This document shows positions 9,768-18,534 of a DNA stretch of 53,620 nucleotides, piece by piece. Position 1 is the first letter of the stretch. The number at the start of each line of letters is the position of its first letter. A program made the translations under genes and the position numbers. The DNA is taken from the NCBI GenBank assembly GCA_029260375.1, contig JAJDDI010000086.1, positions 1-53,620 of the forward strand, written 5' to 3'. The notes below the pieces were generated by a model. The model made no database searches and was not told the origin of the DNA. It was given only the letters and a program-made list of their open reading frames with translations. Source of the stretch: Phycisphaerales bacterium. Its GTDB lineage: Bacteria > Planctomycetota > Phycisphaerae > Phycisphaerales > UBA1924.

Positions 9768-11422
9768 GGGGAGGCCTCCGCACGCACATCATCGCCCATG
9801 CTCGTCAGCGCTCTGGGCGCGAACATGTGCGGAAGAAGACGGACCGCAAACCGTTTAGCGGTCATGTCCCCCCGCTCCATCAGGCTCGTCGATCCGAGCT
9901 GAACCTCGTCGAACAGCGGCGACGCGCGCAGACTGTCGATCAGCTCGCTGAGCCCGTTCCCCGCGTCGCTGCCCATCATGGCGAACCCCTCGATGGTGAT
10001 CAGGGCCGCGCCCTCCTCGCGGAAACAGCGGATCTCTTCGAACTGAACCCCGTCGGAGCTCAATGCCGCCAGCTCGGCCATGACGGCGAACCAGTCCGGA
10101 CGATTCCCGAGACGGTCCATCGTCATCGTCGAGGCGATCTCGAATGACGCCGACATCGCGGTCGCCAGCTCGCTCTGGGTGCGGTGGTCTCGCACACGGA
10201 TCAGTTCGGGCTCGCTGGCCCTGAGCGTCCGAATGGCCTCGAGCCGCTGTGAGTAGAGGTACCCGCCCTCCGCGGTGAGTGCGAGCGCGGCGCATAGCAC
10301 GCCGGTGCGCACACCCCCGGAGACGAGGCGGGTCGCGCTCTGCTCCGACACGATGCGAGGAATCAGGCGGAGATCCGACGCATCGTCCTGGATGTAGTCG
10401 TGCTCCAGGCTCAGCGCCGAGCAGACCGAGTCGGGATCAAACCCGGCCCATGTCGGGTCCACGCGCACGTCGTTGTCGATCGATTGGCTCAGGGGCTCGA
10501 TGAAGCCGTTGATGGCGGCGCCCGGCCCGATGAGGCGCAACGCCCGCCCCTGCGGGCTGACCTGCGGGACGCCGAAGCGAATGGTCTGCTTGATCTCGAT
10601 ACAGTACCGCTGAAGCACCGGCTGGAGAAGCGGCATCACCCGCCTGCTCAGCTGGGCGCCCGGTGTTGCGCCTTTGCTGGTTGGCAGCCCCACCGCGAAG
10701 AGTCGCTCTCGCGCATCGGCGTGGTTGGCGCAGGTCTCGGCGTCCCCGCCCTCTTCAACGTCCTGCCGCAGGCCGCGGGCAAACGCCTCGACGAGCAGCG
10801 AGAACCCGAAGTCGATGCTGCGGATGGATTCGAGCGTGCCCGAACCGCCGCTGGCGATCACGGTGGTCCGCTCGCCGAGATAGCAGGTGACCGCGCCGTC
10901 GTTCTCTCGCGACGTCACGTCCTTGATGACCGATCTCAGCGCGATCGCGCGGGTGGGGACAAGCGCGTCAAACCGGCACTCGCAGCGGGAGAGCCATGCG
11001 AAGACGGCCTGGGCGTTTAGGTCGCGATCCGCTGCGACGAGCACGTTCGCCCCGTTCTCGTGGCCGAGGCGTGTCGCGCTGGAGATGTACTCGACACGAG
11101 AGTTCGAGATGTTCTCGACAACCTCGAGGCGGGCCGCGTCGATCCCCGCATCACCCGGGCCCGGCGCGACCTTCACATCAGAGACCGATCCGGGGCTCGT
11201 GTAGAGCACGCTGGTCTTCACGTTCTTCGGGGCGCCGAGCGCTCGCACCAGCGAGGTCAGCGTGACGTCGTACGGCGAGAGCCCCTCGCTCCAGGCCTCT
11301 TCCCACACCGCGGGGCTCAGCTTGGCCCGCTTGGTCGCCCGGACGCGCTTGCCGACCACCAGCGCCGCATCGATCTGCGACGGCGCAAGGCTGAGAATCA
11401 GTCGAGGCTGTCCGAAACGCAT
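9764..11422 (-). CDS. PilM-PilN fusion (GspL-like) inner-membrane platform protein
   Basis: A 552-residue protein that appears to join two usually separate components. Residues 1-360 look like the actin-like PilM/cytoplasmic GspL domain (starting RLILSLAPSQIDAALVV). One transmembrane helix follows at about 368-386 (GGVRTGVLCAALALTAEGG). A coiled coil and a PilN-like ferredoxin fold make up the C-terminus (PDWFAVMAELAALSSDGVQF...). In T2SS, GspL has this overall layout and recruits the ATPase GspE to the membrane. I chose ATG 11422. A TTG at 11452 in the same frame is possible, and neither has a strong Shine-Dalgarno sequence. About 110 bases separate it from the upstream PilX-like gene, unlike the tight packing elsewhere in the operon. 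Confidence 0.72.
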   Translation of the reverse strand: MRFGQPRLILSLAPSQIDAALVVGKRVRATKRAKLSPAVWEEAWSEGLSPYDVTLTSLVRALGAPKNVKTSVLYTSPGSVSDVKVAPGPGDAGIDAARLEVVENISNSRVEYISSATRLGHENGANVLVAADRDLNAQAVFAWLSRCECRFDALVPTRAIALRSVIKDVTSRENDGAVTCYLGERTTVIASGGSGTLESIRSIDFGFSLLVEAFARGLRQDVEEGGDAETCANHADARERLFAVGLPTSKGATPGAQLSRRVMPLLQPVLQRYCIEIKQTIRFGVPQVSPQGRALRLIGPGAAINGFIEPLSQSIDNDVRVDPTWAGFDPDSVCSALSLEHDYIQDDASDLRLIPRIVSEQSATRLVSGGVRTGVLCAALALTAEGGYLYSQRLEAIRTLRASEPELIRVRDHRTQSELATAMSASFEIASTMTMDRLGNRPDWFAVMAELAALSSDGVQFEEIRCFREEGAALITIEGFAMMGSDAGNGLSELIDSLRASPLFDEVQLGSTSLMERGDMTAKRFAVRLLPHMFAPRALTSMGDDVRAEASP

Positions 11423-11533
11423 GGCGAGAGCCCCCGCGAACTGGGCGTACAAATGCCCGTTGACGCCGCAGATATCGGCCCGATCGGGGGCACACTTTGG
11501 GCCCAGCCCGAACGTCCGACCGGTTATCAGGCG

Positions 11534-11905
11534 CTACCGGATCTCGAGGTTGATGCGCCGACGCGCCAGTCCCGCCCGTCCCTCGATCACGGCGGTCCCA
11601 GCCCCGCTCGGGGGGGTCTGGACGAACTCGATCACCTCGGAGCCAAGGTCGAACTCGGTCCCGGACGCCGGGAGCGGGTCACCCGCGGCGACCGAGCGGA
11701 AGACGATCACCGCCCCACTCTCCGCGGCGTAGAACGCGCGGGCCGTCTCCACCCGCAGCGCGGAGGCCTGCGTGTCGCCCTGCCCCCCCACAACCGCGGC
11801 GATCACCACGAAGCTGATCAGCGCAAGCACGAACACCAGCACCGCGATCGCGATGCCTCGCCTCGATCGTGGGCGACGTATCGGTGATGAAGACGAGCGT
11901 GCCAC
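11534..11905 (-). CDS. PilX/GspK-like minor component with N-terminal membrane helix
   Basis: A 123-residue protein. Arg-rich residues (RRPRSRRG) precede a long hydrophobic helix (about 18-38, IAIAVLVFVLALISFVVIAAVV) and then ARAFYAAESGAVIVF. The AFYAAESG motif is typical of PilX-type pilus assembly proteins and GspK. RRG|IAIA.. resembles a prepilin cleavage site with Gly but lacks the Glu at +5. It starts with GTG 11905 two bases after the stop of the preceding pseudopilin gene. It is much shorter than GspK (about 300 residues), so it may be a truncated or minimal minor pilin. Confidence 0.65.
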   Translation of the reverse strand: MARSSSSPIRRPRSRRGIAIAVLVFVLALISFVVIAAVVGGQGDTQASALRVETARAFYAAESGAVIVFRSVAAGDPLPASGTEFDLGSEVIEFVQTPPSGAGTAVIEGRAGLARRRINLEIR

Positions 11906-11907
11906 GG

Positions 11908-12420
11908 TCAGTCTCCAATCCTCGCCCGCGCGAACGCGGAGCCGGTCAGGGTGATGTCGCCCGACGTCAGTGTGATGTTGAATCGCTGGGTCGTTGCGGG
12001 CGCCGCGATCGTATCGGACACGCCGTCACCCCCGATGTAGTCGATGCGGAAGAGCGTCACGTCACGGCAGAGCGGTGAGTCCGGCTGCCCCGACTCAAGG
12101 AACAAGAGGTCGGATCCCGAGAGGCTCAGCCCTCGTCCGTCCCCGAAGACGATGCGGTCGCTGGTCGCCGCGGCGATATCCAGACCGCCGACCGGGTCCG
12201 TCCCGGACGCCTCGCGCAGGAGCCGGATGCACCGCTCGAGCGCGAAAGCGATTCGTTCGGTGTCATGGCGAGTGTTCGTGGCCGACGCGTACCCGTCCGC
12301 CGCGGAGGCGATCACGGGGAGCACCGCGACCGAGATCACCGACATGATCAGGATCGAAGCCACCAGCTCGAGCAGGGTCAACCCGCGAGCGTTCCGCCTG
12401 TCCGACCGGGGCGGGCTCAT
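11908..12420 (-). CDS. Minor pseudopilin (GspJ-like)
   Basis: A 170-residue prepilin. The leader MSPPRSDRRNARG is followed by LTLLELVASILIMSVISVAVLPVI, with Gly before the cleavage point and Glu at +5. The rest is a beta-rich pilin body. ATG 12420 overlaps the stop of the upstream pseudopilin by four bases. The operon order G-H-I-J suggests the GspJ slot at the tip complex. Assignment among minor pseudopilins by position alone is weak, so the family is sure but the letter is not. Confidence 0.7.
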   Translation of the reverse strand: MSPPRSDRRNARGLTLLELVASILIMSVISVAVLPVIASAADGYASATNTRHDTERIAFALERCIRLLREASGTDPVGGLDIAAATSDRIVFGDGRGLSLSGSDLLFLESGQPDSPLCRDVTLFRIDYIGGDGVSDTIAAPATTQRFNITLTSGDITLTGSAFARARIGD

Positions 12421-12902
12421 GGTCCCATCTCCGCAACGATGGCCGAGATCGGCATGTCAATATCACCGGCGCTCGCGGAGGGATAGGTCACCGTCACGGT
12501 GATCCGTCGGTACACGTCGAACCGCTTGTCGCCCGATACGGCTCCGTCCGCCTGGGCCAGCGCCCCGATGGTCACGCTGTACGTGAGCCCCAGCGCGCTG
12601 TACGTATCGGTCACCCCCGCGATCCGGGGGACCAGGCCGTTCCCCGGCGTGTTCAGGTACGCGTCGGCATCCCCCAGCGCCCCGAACCCGAGCCCCAGCG
12701 AAGAGCTGTGCACGTCCGCCAGAATCTGCTCGAGCACACTCGTTCCCAGCAGCGCCGCCCGCGTCGCGTTGATCGCGTCCGCCCGGGTGGAGGCCGCGGA
12801 ATCGAGGAGTTGGAGCGAGGGCGGCACGGAGATCGCCAGGACCATGATCACCACCACGGCCTCGATCAGACTGAACCCTCTGTCGCGTGTCTTCAAGCGC
12901 AT
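12417..12902 (-). CDS. Minor pseudopilin (GspI-like)
   Basis: A 161-residue prepilin with leader MRLKTRDRG and mature start FSLIEAVVVIMVLAISVPPSLQLL (Gly before the cleavage point, Glu at +5). The AATRADAINATRAALLGTSVLEQILADV-like helix with VLEQILAD resembles GspI and PilV-type proteins. It lies two bases after the upstream pseudopilin and overlaps the downstream one by four bases. Its position after the GspH-like gene supports a GspI role in the pseudopilus tip. Confidence 0.72.
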   Translation of the reverse strand: MRLKTRDRGFSLIEAVVVIMVLAISVPPSLQLLDSAASTRADAINATRAALLGTSVLEQILADVHSSSLGLGFGALGDADAYLNTPGNGLVPRIAGVTDTYSALGLTYSVTIGALAQADGAVSGDKRFDVYRRITVTVTYPSASAGDIDMPISAIVAEMGP

Positions 12903-12904
12903 GT

Positions 12905-13435
12905 CTACTCCACCAGGCCCGTGCCCATGCGAACGGTGACCGTCCTTGAGCCGCTGAGCTCGATGACCGCGTCCTGCGAGAACGGGCCGACGAGCGTTCC
13001 GCCCGCGTCGCGCAGCTGCGGAATGCCGTCGAACCGGAACCAGACCGTGCCCGAGGCGGTGGACCCGTCCCCGTGAATGATGCTGACAAGCTCGACGCCC
13101 GAGTAGAGGTCCGAGAGAAGGACGGGCCGCTCGGGCTGCCCCAGGGCGTCGGCCGCGGCCTCCGGCGCCCCGCCGCTGCTCGTGATCGCCACAACCTGGG
13201 CGCTCCCGCTGGCAAGGTCGAACGCGACACCGCCCGGCCTGCCCGAAGCCATCGCCAGCGCGCGGGCATGGGTCAGCAGACGCACCACCTCGTCCGTCGC
13301 GGCGCCGCGCCGGGCCTCATCCAGGTTCCCGAGCGCCGGCACAACCGTCGCCGCGATGATCGACATCAGGATCACGACGATCATCGCCTCGACGAGCGTG
13401 AAGGCTCGGCTTCGGGATGTGCGGGAGGCGCTCAC
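12905..13435 (-). CDS. Minor pseudopilin (GspH/FimT-like)
   Basis: A 176-residue prepilin. The leader VSASRTSRSRA is followed by FTLVEAMIVVILMSIIAATVVPAL, with Ala, not Gly, before the cleavage point. ARALAMASGRPGGVAFD is the conserved GspH/FimT region (helix, then SGRPGG and the first strand). I chose GTG 13435 because GAGGAG lies about nine bases upstream, just after the gspG stop. An ATG at 13486 would run into gspG by 38 bases and adds an unlikely leader. Confidence 0.78.
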   Translation of the reverse strand: MSASRTSRSRAFTLVEAMIVVILMSIIAATVVPALGNLDEARRGAATDEVVRLLTHARALAMASGRPGGVAFDLASGSAQVVAITSSGGAPEAAADALGQPERPVLLSDLYSGVELVSIIHGDGSTASGTVWFRFDGIPQLRDAGGTLVGPFSQDAVIELSGSRTVTVRMGTGLVE

Positions 13436-13448
13436 TCGGGTTTGCTCC

Positions 13449-13931
13449 TCACAGCTCGTTGGCCGTCGCCAGCCCACCGGCGCCATCGCTGGCCGTGGTC
13501 ACGTCAGTCGAGTTGGCGTAGAACACGGCCGCCGGGGGTGTGGCAGTGTTGTCCACGTAGTAGTTCCAGCCGTACGTGGTCGGGTTGATCACCGTCCGTG
13601 ACGACGCCTGCGACGAGTTGACCGACTGAATCCCCGCGATACCCGTGAACGGGTTGGCGGGCATGTCAAACTTGAGAACCACACCGTCGGTGGTGAGCTG
13701 GACGAGAGTGGGGTAGGGGTCAGAACCGTTGATGACGGCCGTCGATCGGTAGCTGGCGATGGACGACCTTGCGCCCGCGAGCGTGCTCTGGGCGGAGGTG
13801 GTCCGCGCCTCGTCGGTAACGCCCACAAACTGTGGGACCGCGATTGCCGCGAGGATGCCGATCACGATCACGACCGCCAGGACCTCGAGCAGGGTAAACG
13901 CGCGGGACCGGATATTACCTACAGAACACAT
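13449..13931 (-). CDS. gspG: Major pseudopilin GspG-like
   Basis: A 160-residue prepilin with a short leader MCSVGNIRSRA and mature start FTLLEVLAVVIVIGILAAIAVPQFVG, the classic GspG/type IV pilin helix ending in PQF. Ala replaces Gly before the cleavage point. The C-terminal body (NPFTGIAGIQ, YGWNYYVDN) resembles the GspG beta region. It would form the body of the pseudopilus. It sits directly after gspF and has GAAAGG upstream of ATG 13931. Being the first pseudopilin with the longest conserved helix supports its major role. Confidence 0.82.
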   Translation of the reverse strand: MCSVGNIRSRAFTLLEVLAVVIVIGILAAIAVPQFVGVTDEARTTSAQSTLAGARSSIASYRSTAVINGSDPYPTLVQLTTDGVVLKFDMPANPFTGIAGIQSVNSSQASSRTVINPTTYGWNYYVDNTATPPAAVFYANSTDVTTASDGAGGLATANEL

Positions 13932-13947
13932 CGTCGGGCCCTTTCGG

Positions 13948-15153
13948 TCAGTGGCTGATCTTGACCATCTGCCACATGGGCAGGAAGACGGACAACGCCA
14001 CGAGCAGCACGATGCCCGCCATGGCGATCGTCATCATGGGCTCGATCAGCGAGTTGATGTTCTTGGACAGGTGATCGGCCTCGCGGTCGTAGTGGCGAGC
14101 GATGACGGAGCTGGCTTTCGCGACTTCCTTGGAGTCCTTCCCCGCGCCGAGCATGCGTGTGGCAAAGCCGGGGAGGTACCGTGAGCCCTGGATAACGTCT
14201 GCGAGCATCTCGCCGCTGCGCAAGCGGTCCGACATGGCATCGCACTCGCGGATGAACAGCGGCCGCCCGGTCGCACGCCCCCCGATCTCCACCGCCTCCA
14301 TCAGGTCAAGACCCGAGCCCATGCAGATGCTCAGCACGCGCGTGAATCGGGCGGATGTCGTCGCGACAACAATCCTCCCGATGTGCGGGATGCGGAGCAG
14401 CGCGCGCTCGAAAAACTCACGACCCCGTGGCGTCCGCCAGGACGCGACCAGACCCACGATGATCCCCGCCAGCAGCGCGGCGTACCCCCACCACGCGGAC
14501 TTCACCGAGTCCCCGATCGCCTGCACGACCCTGGTCGTGAGCGGCAGTTCGACCCCGTTGGCCTCGAAAATCGCGCCGAACCGGGGCACCACGAAGATGA
14601 TGATCACACCCAGCGCCAGTGTAACAAACGTCATCACGATCACCGGGTAGGTCAGGGCCCGCCTGAGCTGCTGCCCGCTCTCGATCTGCTTCTCGAGCAT
14701 GTCGGCCAGGTGCATGGTGACCTCGCCCAGGTTGCCCGTCTTCTCGGCGGCACGCATCGTCTCGATGTACACCTCCCCGAACACGTCCTTGTACTTGGTC
14801 AACGCGTCGGTGATCCGTGAGCCCGCCTCGATCATCGAGGCCAGGTCGCGGACCATCTCGCGCTGGCGTGGGCGGTTTTCATGCTCGGCGATGCTCTGCA
14901 GCCCCCGCCCGAGTGGGATCTTGGCCTCGACGAGCACGCTCAGCTCTCGGGTGAACGCGGCGACGTCCTCGAGCTTGATGGCTTCCCGCGAGAACGGGCC
15001 CCGCGAAGCCCCCACGCTCGTGATCCGCGTCGGCGTCAACCCCTGCGACGCCAGCTCACGGTAAGCGATCTGCTCGCTCGACGCGCTAATCTTCCCGGCG
15101 CGTTTCGAACCCCCCGCGTCGAGGGCGGTGTACTTGAACTGCGAGCTGCTCAT
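13948..15153 (-). CDS. gspF: GspF/PilC-type inner-membrane platform protein
   Basis: A 401-residue polytopic protein at the centre of the secretion/pilus platform. The N-terminus MSSSQFKYTALDAGGSKRAGKI is typical of GspF (FxYxAxDxxGxxxxG). Two T2SSF repeats follow. The first spans about 68-190 and ends in transmembrane helix YPVIVMTFVTLALGVIIIFVVP. The second ends in the C-terminal helix MMTIAMAGIVLLVALSVFLPM. ATG 15153 overlaps the gspE stop by four bases. Open frame continues upstream but reads unlike the family. Confidence 0.92.
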   Translation of the reverse strand: MSSSQFKYTALDAGGSKRAGKISASSEQIAYRELASQGLTPTRITSVGASRGPFSREAIKLEDVAAFTRELSVLVEAKIPLGRGLQSIAEHENRPRQREMVRDLASMIEAGSRITDALTKYKDVFGEVYIETMRAAEKTGNLGEVTMHLADMLEKQIESGQQLRRALTYPVIVMTFVTLALGVIIIFVVPRFGAIFEANGVELPLTTRVVQAIGDSVKSAWWGYAALLAGIIVGLVASWRTPRGREFFERALLRIPHIGRIVVATTSARFTRVLSICMGSGLDLMEAVEIGGRATGRPLFIRECDAMSDRLRSGEMLADVIQGSRYLPGFATRMLGAGKDSKEVAKASSVIARHYDREADHLSKNINSLIEPMMTIAMAGIVLLVALSVFLPMWQMVKISH

Positions 15154-16832
15154 GCGGCCACCTTCGGCGTGCTTCGGAGCGCGTGGTCGAGCGAGGCGTT
15201 GAGCTTGGCCAGCTCGGTGATCCCCGTCAGACCGAGGCGAGCCTTGCCGATCCCGTCGTCGAGCATCGTGCGCATCCCCGCGGCGCGGGCGCACGCCGCC
15301 AGCTCGTTGGATGTCGCGTCGCTCTCGATGAGCTGCTGGACTTGCGTCGTCACCCGGAGCATCTCGTACACCCCGAGGCGACCGTGGTAGCCGGTGTTCA
15401 TGCAGCGTGAGCAGCCGTGCCCGCTGACAAACCCGTCACCCTGTGCTTCCGTGAGGCCCACGGCGCTCAGCTCGGCGTGGCTCGGGATCACGCTCTGGGC
15501 ACAGCTCTCGCAGACCCGGCGGACCAGGCGCTGGGCGATCACCCCCAGCAGCGCGTTGTTGATCGCGAACGGTGGCAACTCAAAGTCGCGCAGGCGCGCG
15601 ATCGAGCCCACGGCGTCGTTGGTGTGCAGCGTTGAGAGCACCAGGTGTCCCGTCAGCGCCGCCTGGACACCGATCTTGGCCGTCTCCTCGTCGCGGATCT
15701 CGCCGACGAGCACCACGTCTGGATCCTGACGGAGGATCGATCGAAGCGCCGTCGCGAACGTCAGCCCGATCTCGTGGTTTGCCTGGATCTGGCGGATCAT
15801 GGGGAGCCGGATCTCGACCGGGTCCTCGATGGTCATGATGTTGCGCACGGGCGAGTTGATGTGCGAGAGCGCCGTGTACAGCGTCGTGGTCTTGCCCGAC
15901 CCCGTCGGACCCGTGACCAGGATCATCCCGTGCGGCTTGGCGACCATCTGCTCGAACTGCTCGGTCATCTCCCCCGGCATGCCCAGGTCATGGATGGAGC
16001 CGATCGCCGACGCGGGGCGGAGCAGTCTGAGCACGGCGTTCTCACCGTGGATCGTGGGCAGGAGGCTCAGACGCACATCGACGACCTCGTCGCCGTGGTT
16101 GAAGCGGAACTTGCCGTCCTGCGGGCGACGCGTCTGCGTGAGATCAAGTCGGGCCATGACCTTGAGACGCTGGACCATGCCCGCGTGGACGCTCAGGTCC
16201 GGAGCCTGCTGGGACTGCAGCACGCCGTCGATCCGGTAGCGGAGCAGCAGCGAGTGCTCGTCCGGGTTGAGATGAACATCGCTGGCGTCCGAGTCGATCG
16301 CCGCGGAGAGCACCTGGTTGACCGCAACCACGATGGGTTCCTGGCCCGTGGTCAGATCCTCGTCCTGGTGGTGATCCCGGACGATGCCCGCGGCCCGCGC
16401 CAGCGAGTACGCCCGAGCGATCAGGCCGCGAAGCTGGTCGGGATCGCAGATTACCGGTTCGATCTGCACCTTCAGGAGCTGGTTGACCTGATCGATCGCC
16501 TGCAGGTTCAGCGGGTCCTCCATCGCGACCGTCGCGATGTCACCCAGCACGAACAGCGGGAAGACGTTCAGCTTCTCTGCGACGGCCTTGGGCACCCTCA
16601 GGGCGTTCTGGAAGTCCACCTCGAACATGTCAAGGTCCACAAACGGGTACTCGCAGATCTTGGCACGCGCGATCGAGAGCTCGCGCCCCGTGATCACCTT
16701 CAGGCTGAGGAGAACCTGCGCAAGATCCTCGTCATCACGGGCGGCTTTGAGGCGTGCGCGCTCGAAGTCCTCGGGCGTGATCTGCCCGTCATCAAGCATG
16801 GATCGGATGACAAACTGCGATACGTCGTGCAC
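15150..16832 (-). CDS. gspE: GspE/PilB-type secretion ATPase
   Basis: A 560-residue cytoplasmic hexameric ATPase that drives pseudopilus assembly. An N-terminal GspE_N/MshEN region covers about 1-150. It is followed by Walker A GPTGSGKTTTLY, the Asp box IEDPVE, Walker B RQDPDVVLVGEIRDEETA and the His box GHLVLSTLHTNDA. The four zinc cysteines are present (CESC and CSRC). I chose GTG 16832 (VHDVSQFV) with GAGG/GGAG just upstream. It begins eight bases after the PilZ gene stop, and much longer open frame upstream overlaps PilZ and is not family-like. It is the motor of the operon and is probably recruited by the PilM-N fusion. Confidence 0.93.
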   Translation of the reverse strand: MHDVSQFVIRSMLDDGQITPEDFERARLKAARDDEDLAQVLLSLKVITGRELSIARAKICEYPFVDLDMFEVDFQNALRVPKAVAEKLNVFPLFVLGDIATVAMEDPLNLQAIDQVNQLLKVQIEPVICDPDQLRGLIARAYSLARAAGIVRDHHQDEDLTTGQEPIVVAVNQVLSAAIDSDASDVHLNPDEHSLLLRYRIDGVLQSQQAPDLSVHAGMVQRLKVMARLDLTQTRRPQDGKFRFNHGDEVVDVRLSLLPTIHGENAVLRLLRPASAIGSIHDLGMPGEMTEQFEQMVAKPHGMILVTGPTGSGKTTTLYTALSHINSPVRNIMTIEDPVEIRLPMIRQIQANHEIGLTFATALRSILRQDPDVVLVGEIRDEETAKIGVQAALTGHLVLSTLHTNDAVGSIARLRDFELPPFAINNALLGVIAQRLVRRVCESCAQSVIPSHAELSAVGLTEAQGDGFVSGHGCSRCMNTGYHGRLGVYEMLRVTTQVQQLIESDATSNELAACARAAGMRTMLDDGIGKARLGLTGITELAKLNASLDHALRSTPKVAA

Positions 16833-16840
16833 GGGATCCT

Positions 16841-17278
16841 CTACTCCTGGTCCTGCTCGCCCTCTTCCGTCGCAACGGGCTCCCCTTCGAGGAGTCCGAT
16901 CAGATCGTCGATCTTCTTGAGTGACTCCGGAGACTGGCCCGCGAACGAAGTTCCCACGAGGTAGGCCGGGCGACGATCGGTCATCACAACACGCATCACC
17001 TTGACCCGGCACGCCAGCAGCGTGTCCCCGCCCTGCCCTTCCAGGCTCATGATCTCCAGGTCCAGCACCACGCCACGCGGCACGAACAGCTGGCTCATGA
17101 ACCCCACGCCGCCCGACCCGAAGTCCATCACGTCCGCGTTGACCCAGCCGTCCCGGGCGCCCGTCGCGGCGCCGAAGGTCACAACTGCCTGGTGCTCCGC
17201 GGCCACGCGCAGGCGTGCCGGCAGGGCCACCTCGTATCGGGCGTTGCGTCTGACGATCAGGCCGTTGGGACCGCTCAT
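16841..17278 (-). CDS. PilZ-domain protein, first gene of the secretion operon
   Basis: A 145-residue cytoplasmic protein with the PilZ N-terminal arginines (RRNARYEVALPARL, giving RxxxR) and the beta-barrel motif VMDFGSGGVGF. The usual D-x-S-x-x-G reads D-x-G-x-x-G here, so cyclic di-GMP binding may be weak or lost. The C-terminus is acidic (LLEGEPVATEEGEQDQE). It leads the gspE-gspF operon with eight bases to gspE. This suggests it couples a second messenger, or a protein contact, to the ATPase, as PilZ proteins do for PilB. ATG 17278; about 400 bases separate it from divergent rpsB. Confidence 0.78.
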   Translation of the reverse strand: MSGPNGLIVRRNARYEVALPARLRVAAEHQAVVTFGAATGARDGWVNADVMDFGSGGVGFMSQLFVPRGVVLDLEIMSLEGQGGDTLLACRVKVMRVVMTDRRPAYLVGTSFAGQSPESLKKIDDLIGLLEGEPVATEEGEQDQE

Positions 17279-17682
17279 CTGTCAGTTCCCCAGCACCAGA
17301 CCGACGACGCTCCGGCGTCCCCGGGTGCGAGTGCACTCTGGGCCGATCTCGGACGTTCAGGCCTTCCGGTTGAGGGGGCGCGGCCCGATCCTCTATTGAT
17401 TGGGATTTGATCGGTGCCCCAGATACTCGTCTTGGCGCCCAGGACCCTTGCCGGGGGCGAACGGCTCCCTATACTGATGGGCTCCGTCTCGGTCGAGGGG
17501 ACAGAGCTTCCGCCTGATTCACATCGGCAGAACGCGGACATCGAGACACCGCCGGGGCCCTCGCCTCGGCACAAACCAAGCGCCCTTTCGTGGATCGCGC
17601 GACCCGTCGAGGCACACGTCTCTCGCCAGGTCGATCTCGATCGCCATCTGCGGGTGTCGCTGACGACGGACGGAACACTGCT
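17279..17682. other. Intergenic region between the secretion operon and rpsB
   Basis: A 404-base divergent region without a convincing gene. It holds the rpsB promoter (17448-17475), then a leader of about 200 bases. A 10-bp perfect palindrome GAGTGCACTC lies at 17329-17338 on the operon side. A promoter for the pilZ operon must lie here but was not identified with confidence. Confidence 0.5.
17448..17475 (+). promoter_or_regulatory. Promoter of rpsB-tsf
   Basis: TTGCCG (17448-17453) and TATACT (17470-17475) are separated by 16 bases, a good match to a housekeeping sigma-factor promoter. The predicted start near 17482 gives a leader of about 200 bases. Confidence 0.55.
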
Positions 17683-18534
17683 ATGGCGACCACACTGGTT
17701 CAGGATCTTATCGAGGCCGGCATCCACTTCGGACAGCGGTCCAGCGGATGGAACCCTCGCATGGAGCCGTACATCTACGGCAAGCGCAACGGGATCCACA
17801 TCATCGATATCAAGGAGACCGTCAAGGGTCTCCTGCTCGCGAAGAAGTTCATCACCAGAACCGTCGCCGACGGCAAGGACGTGTGCTTCGTCGGCACCAA
17901 GCGTCAGGCCAAGGGCGTCATCGAGCAGCGCGTCGGCGACGTGAAGATGCACTTCGTCACCGAGCGTTGGCTCGGCGGCACGCTCACCAACTTCCGGACC
18001 ATCCGCTCTCGCCTGAAGAGGCTCGAAGAGCTCGAGGCCATCGAGGCCAACGACAACTTCCAGAGCTACTCCAAGAAAATGGAGTCTCAGCTCCGGCGCG
18101 AGATGCGCAAGATCAAGCGCAACCTCGACGGCATCCGCAACATGAGCAAGCTGCCCGGCTGCATCGTCGTCATCGACGTGCGGCGCGAGACCACGGCCCT
18201 CAAGGAGGCCCGCAAGCTGGGCATCCCCACCATCTGCCTCATCGACACCGACGCCAACCCCGAGGACGCGGATATCCCGATCCCCGGCAACGACGACTCG
18301 ATGCGGTCGATCGACGTGGTGATCCGTGAGCTGTGCAAGGCCGTGTCCGACGGCAAGCAGGCACGCCAGGTCGATTCCTCGGGCGAGAGCGACGACGACC
18401 AGAGCTCGGGTGAGCCCACCCGTCGCCGGTCCAGCCGCTCACAGTTCCGGGCGAACGACTCGAACGCCGCGGCCCCGGATGTCGACGCGGTAGCCCCCGC
18501 GGTTGCTCCCGAGGCGGCCCCGGCCGAATCCTGA
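17683..18534 (+). CDS. rpsB: 30S ribosomal protein S2
   Basis: S2 binds late to the small subunit near S1. The protein has 283 residues and starts MATTLVQDLIEAGIHFGQRSSGWNPRM, the family N-terminus. KRNGIHIIDIKET, RWLGGTLTNF and LIDTDANPED are present. An extra C-terminal tail of about 50 residues, rich in Ser, Asp, Ala and Pro, extends beyond the usual end, as in several planctomycetes. ATG 17683 was chosen by the family N-terminus, and longer open frame upstream lies in the leader. tsf follows after 118 bases, the classic rpsB-tsf order. The long leader may carry S2 autoregulation. Confidence 0.96.
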   Translation: MATTLVQDLIEAGIHFGQRSSGWNPRMEPYIYGKRNGIHIIDIKETVKGLLLAKKFITRTVADGKDVCFVGTKRQAKGVIEQRVGDVKMHFVTERWLGGTLTNFRTIRSRLKRLEELEAIEANDNFQSYSKKMESQLRREMRKIKRNLDGIRNMSKLPGCIVVIDVRRETTALKEARKLGIPTICLIDTDANPEDADIPIPGNDDSMRSIDVVIRELCKAVSDGKQARQVDSSGESDDDQSSGEPTRRRSSRSQFRANDSNAAAPDVDAVAPAVAPEAAPAES

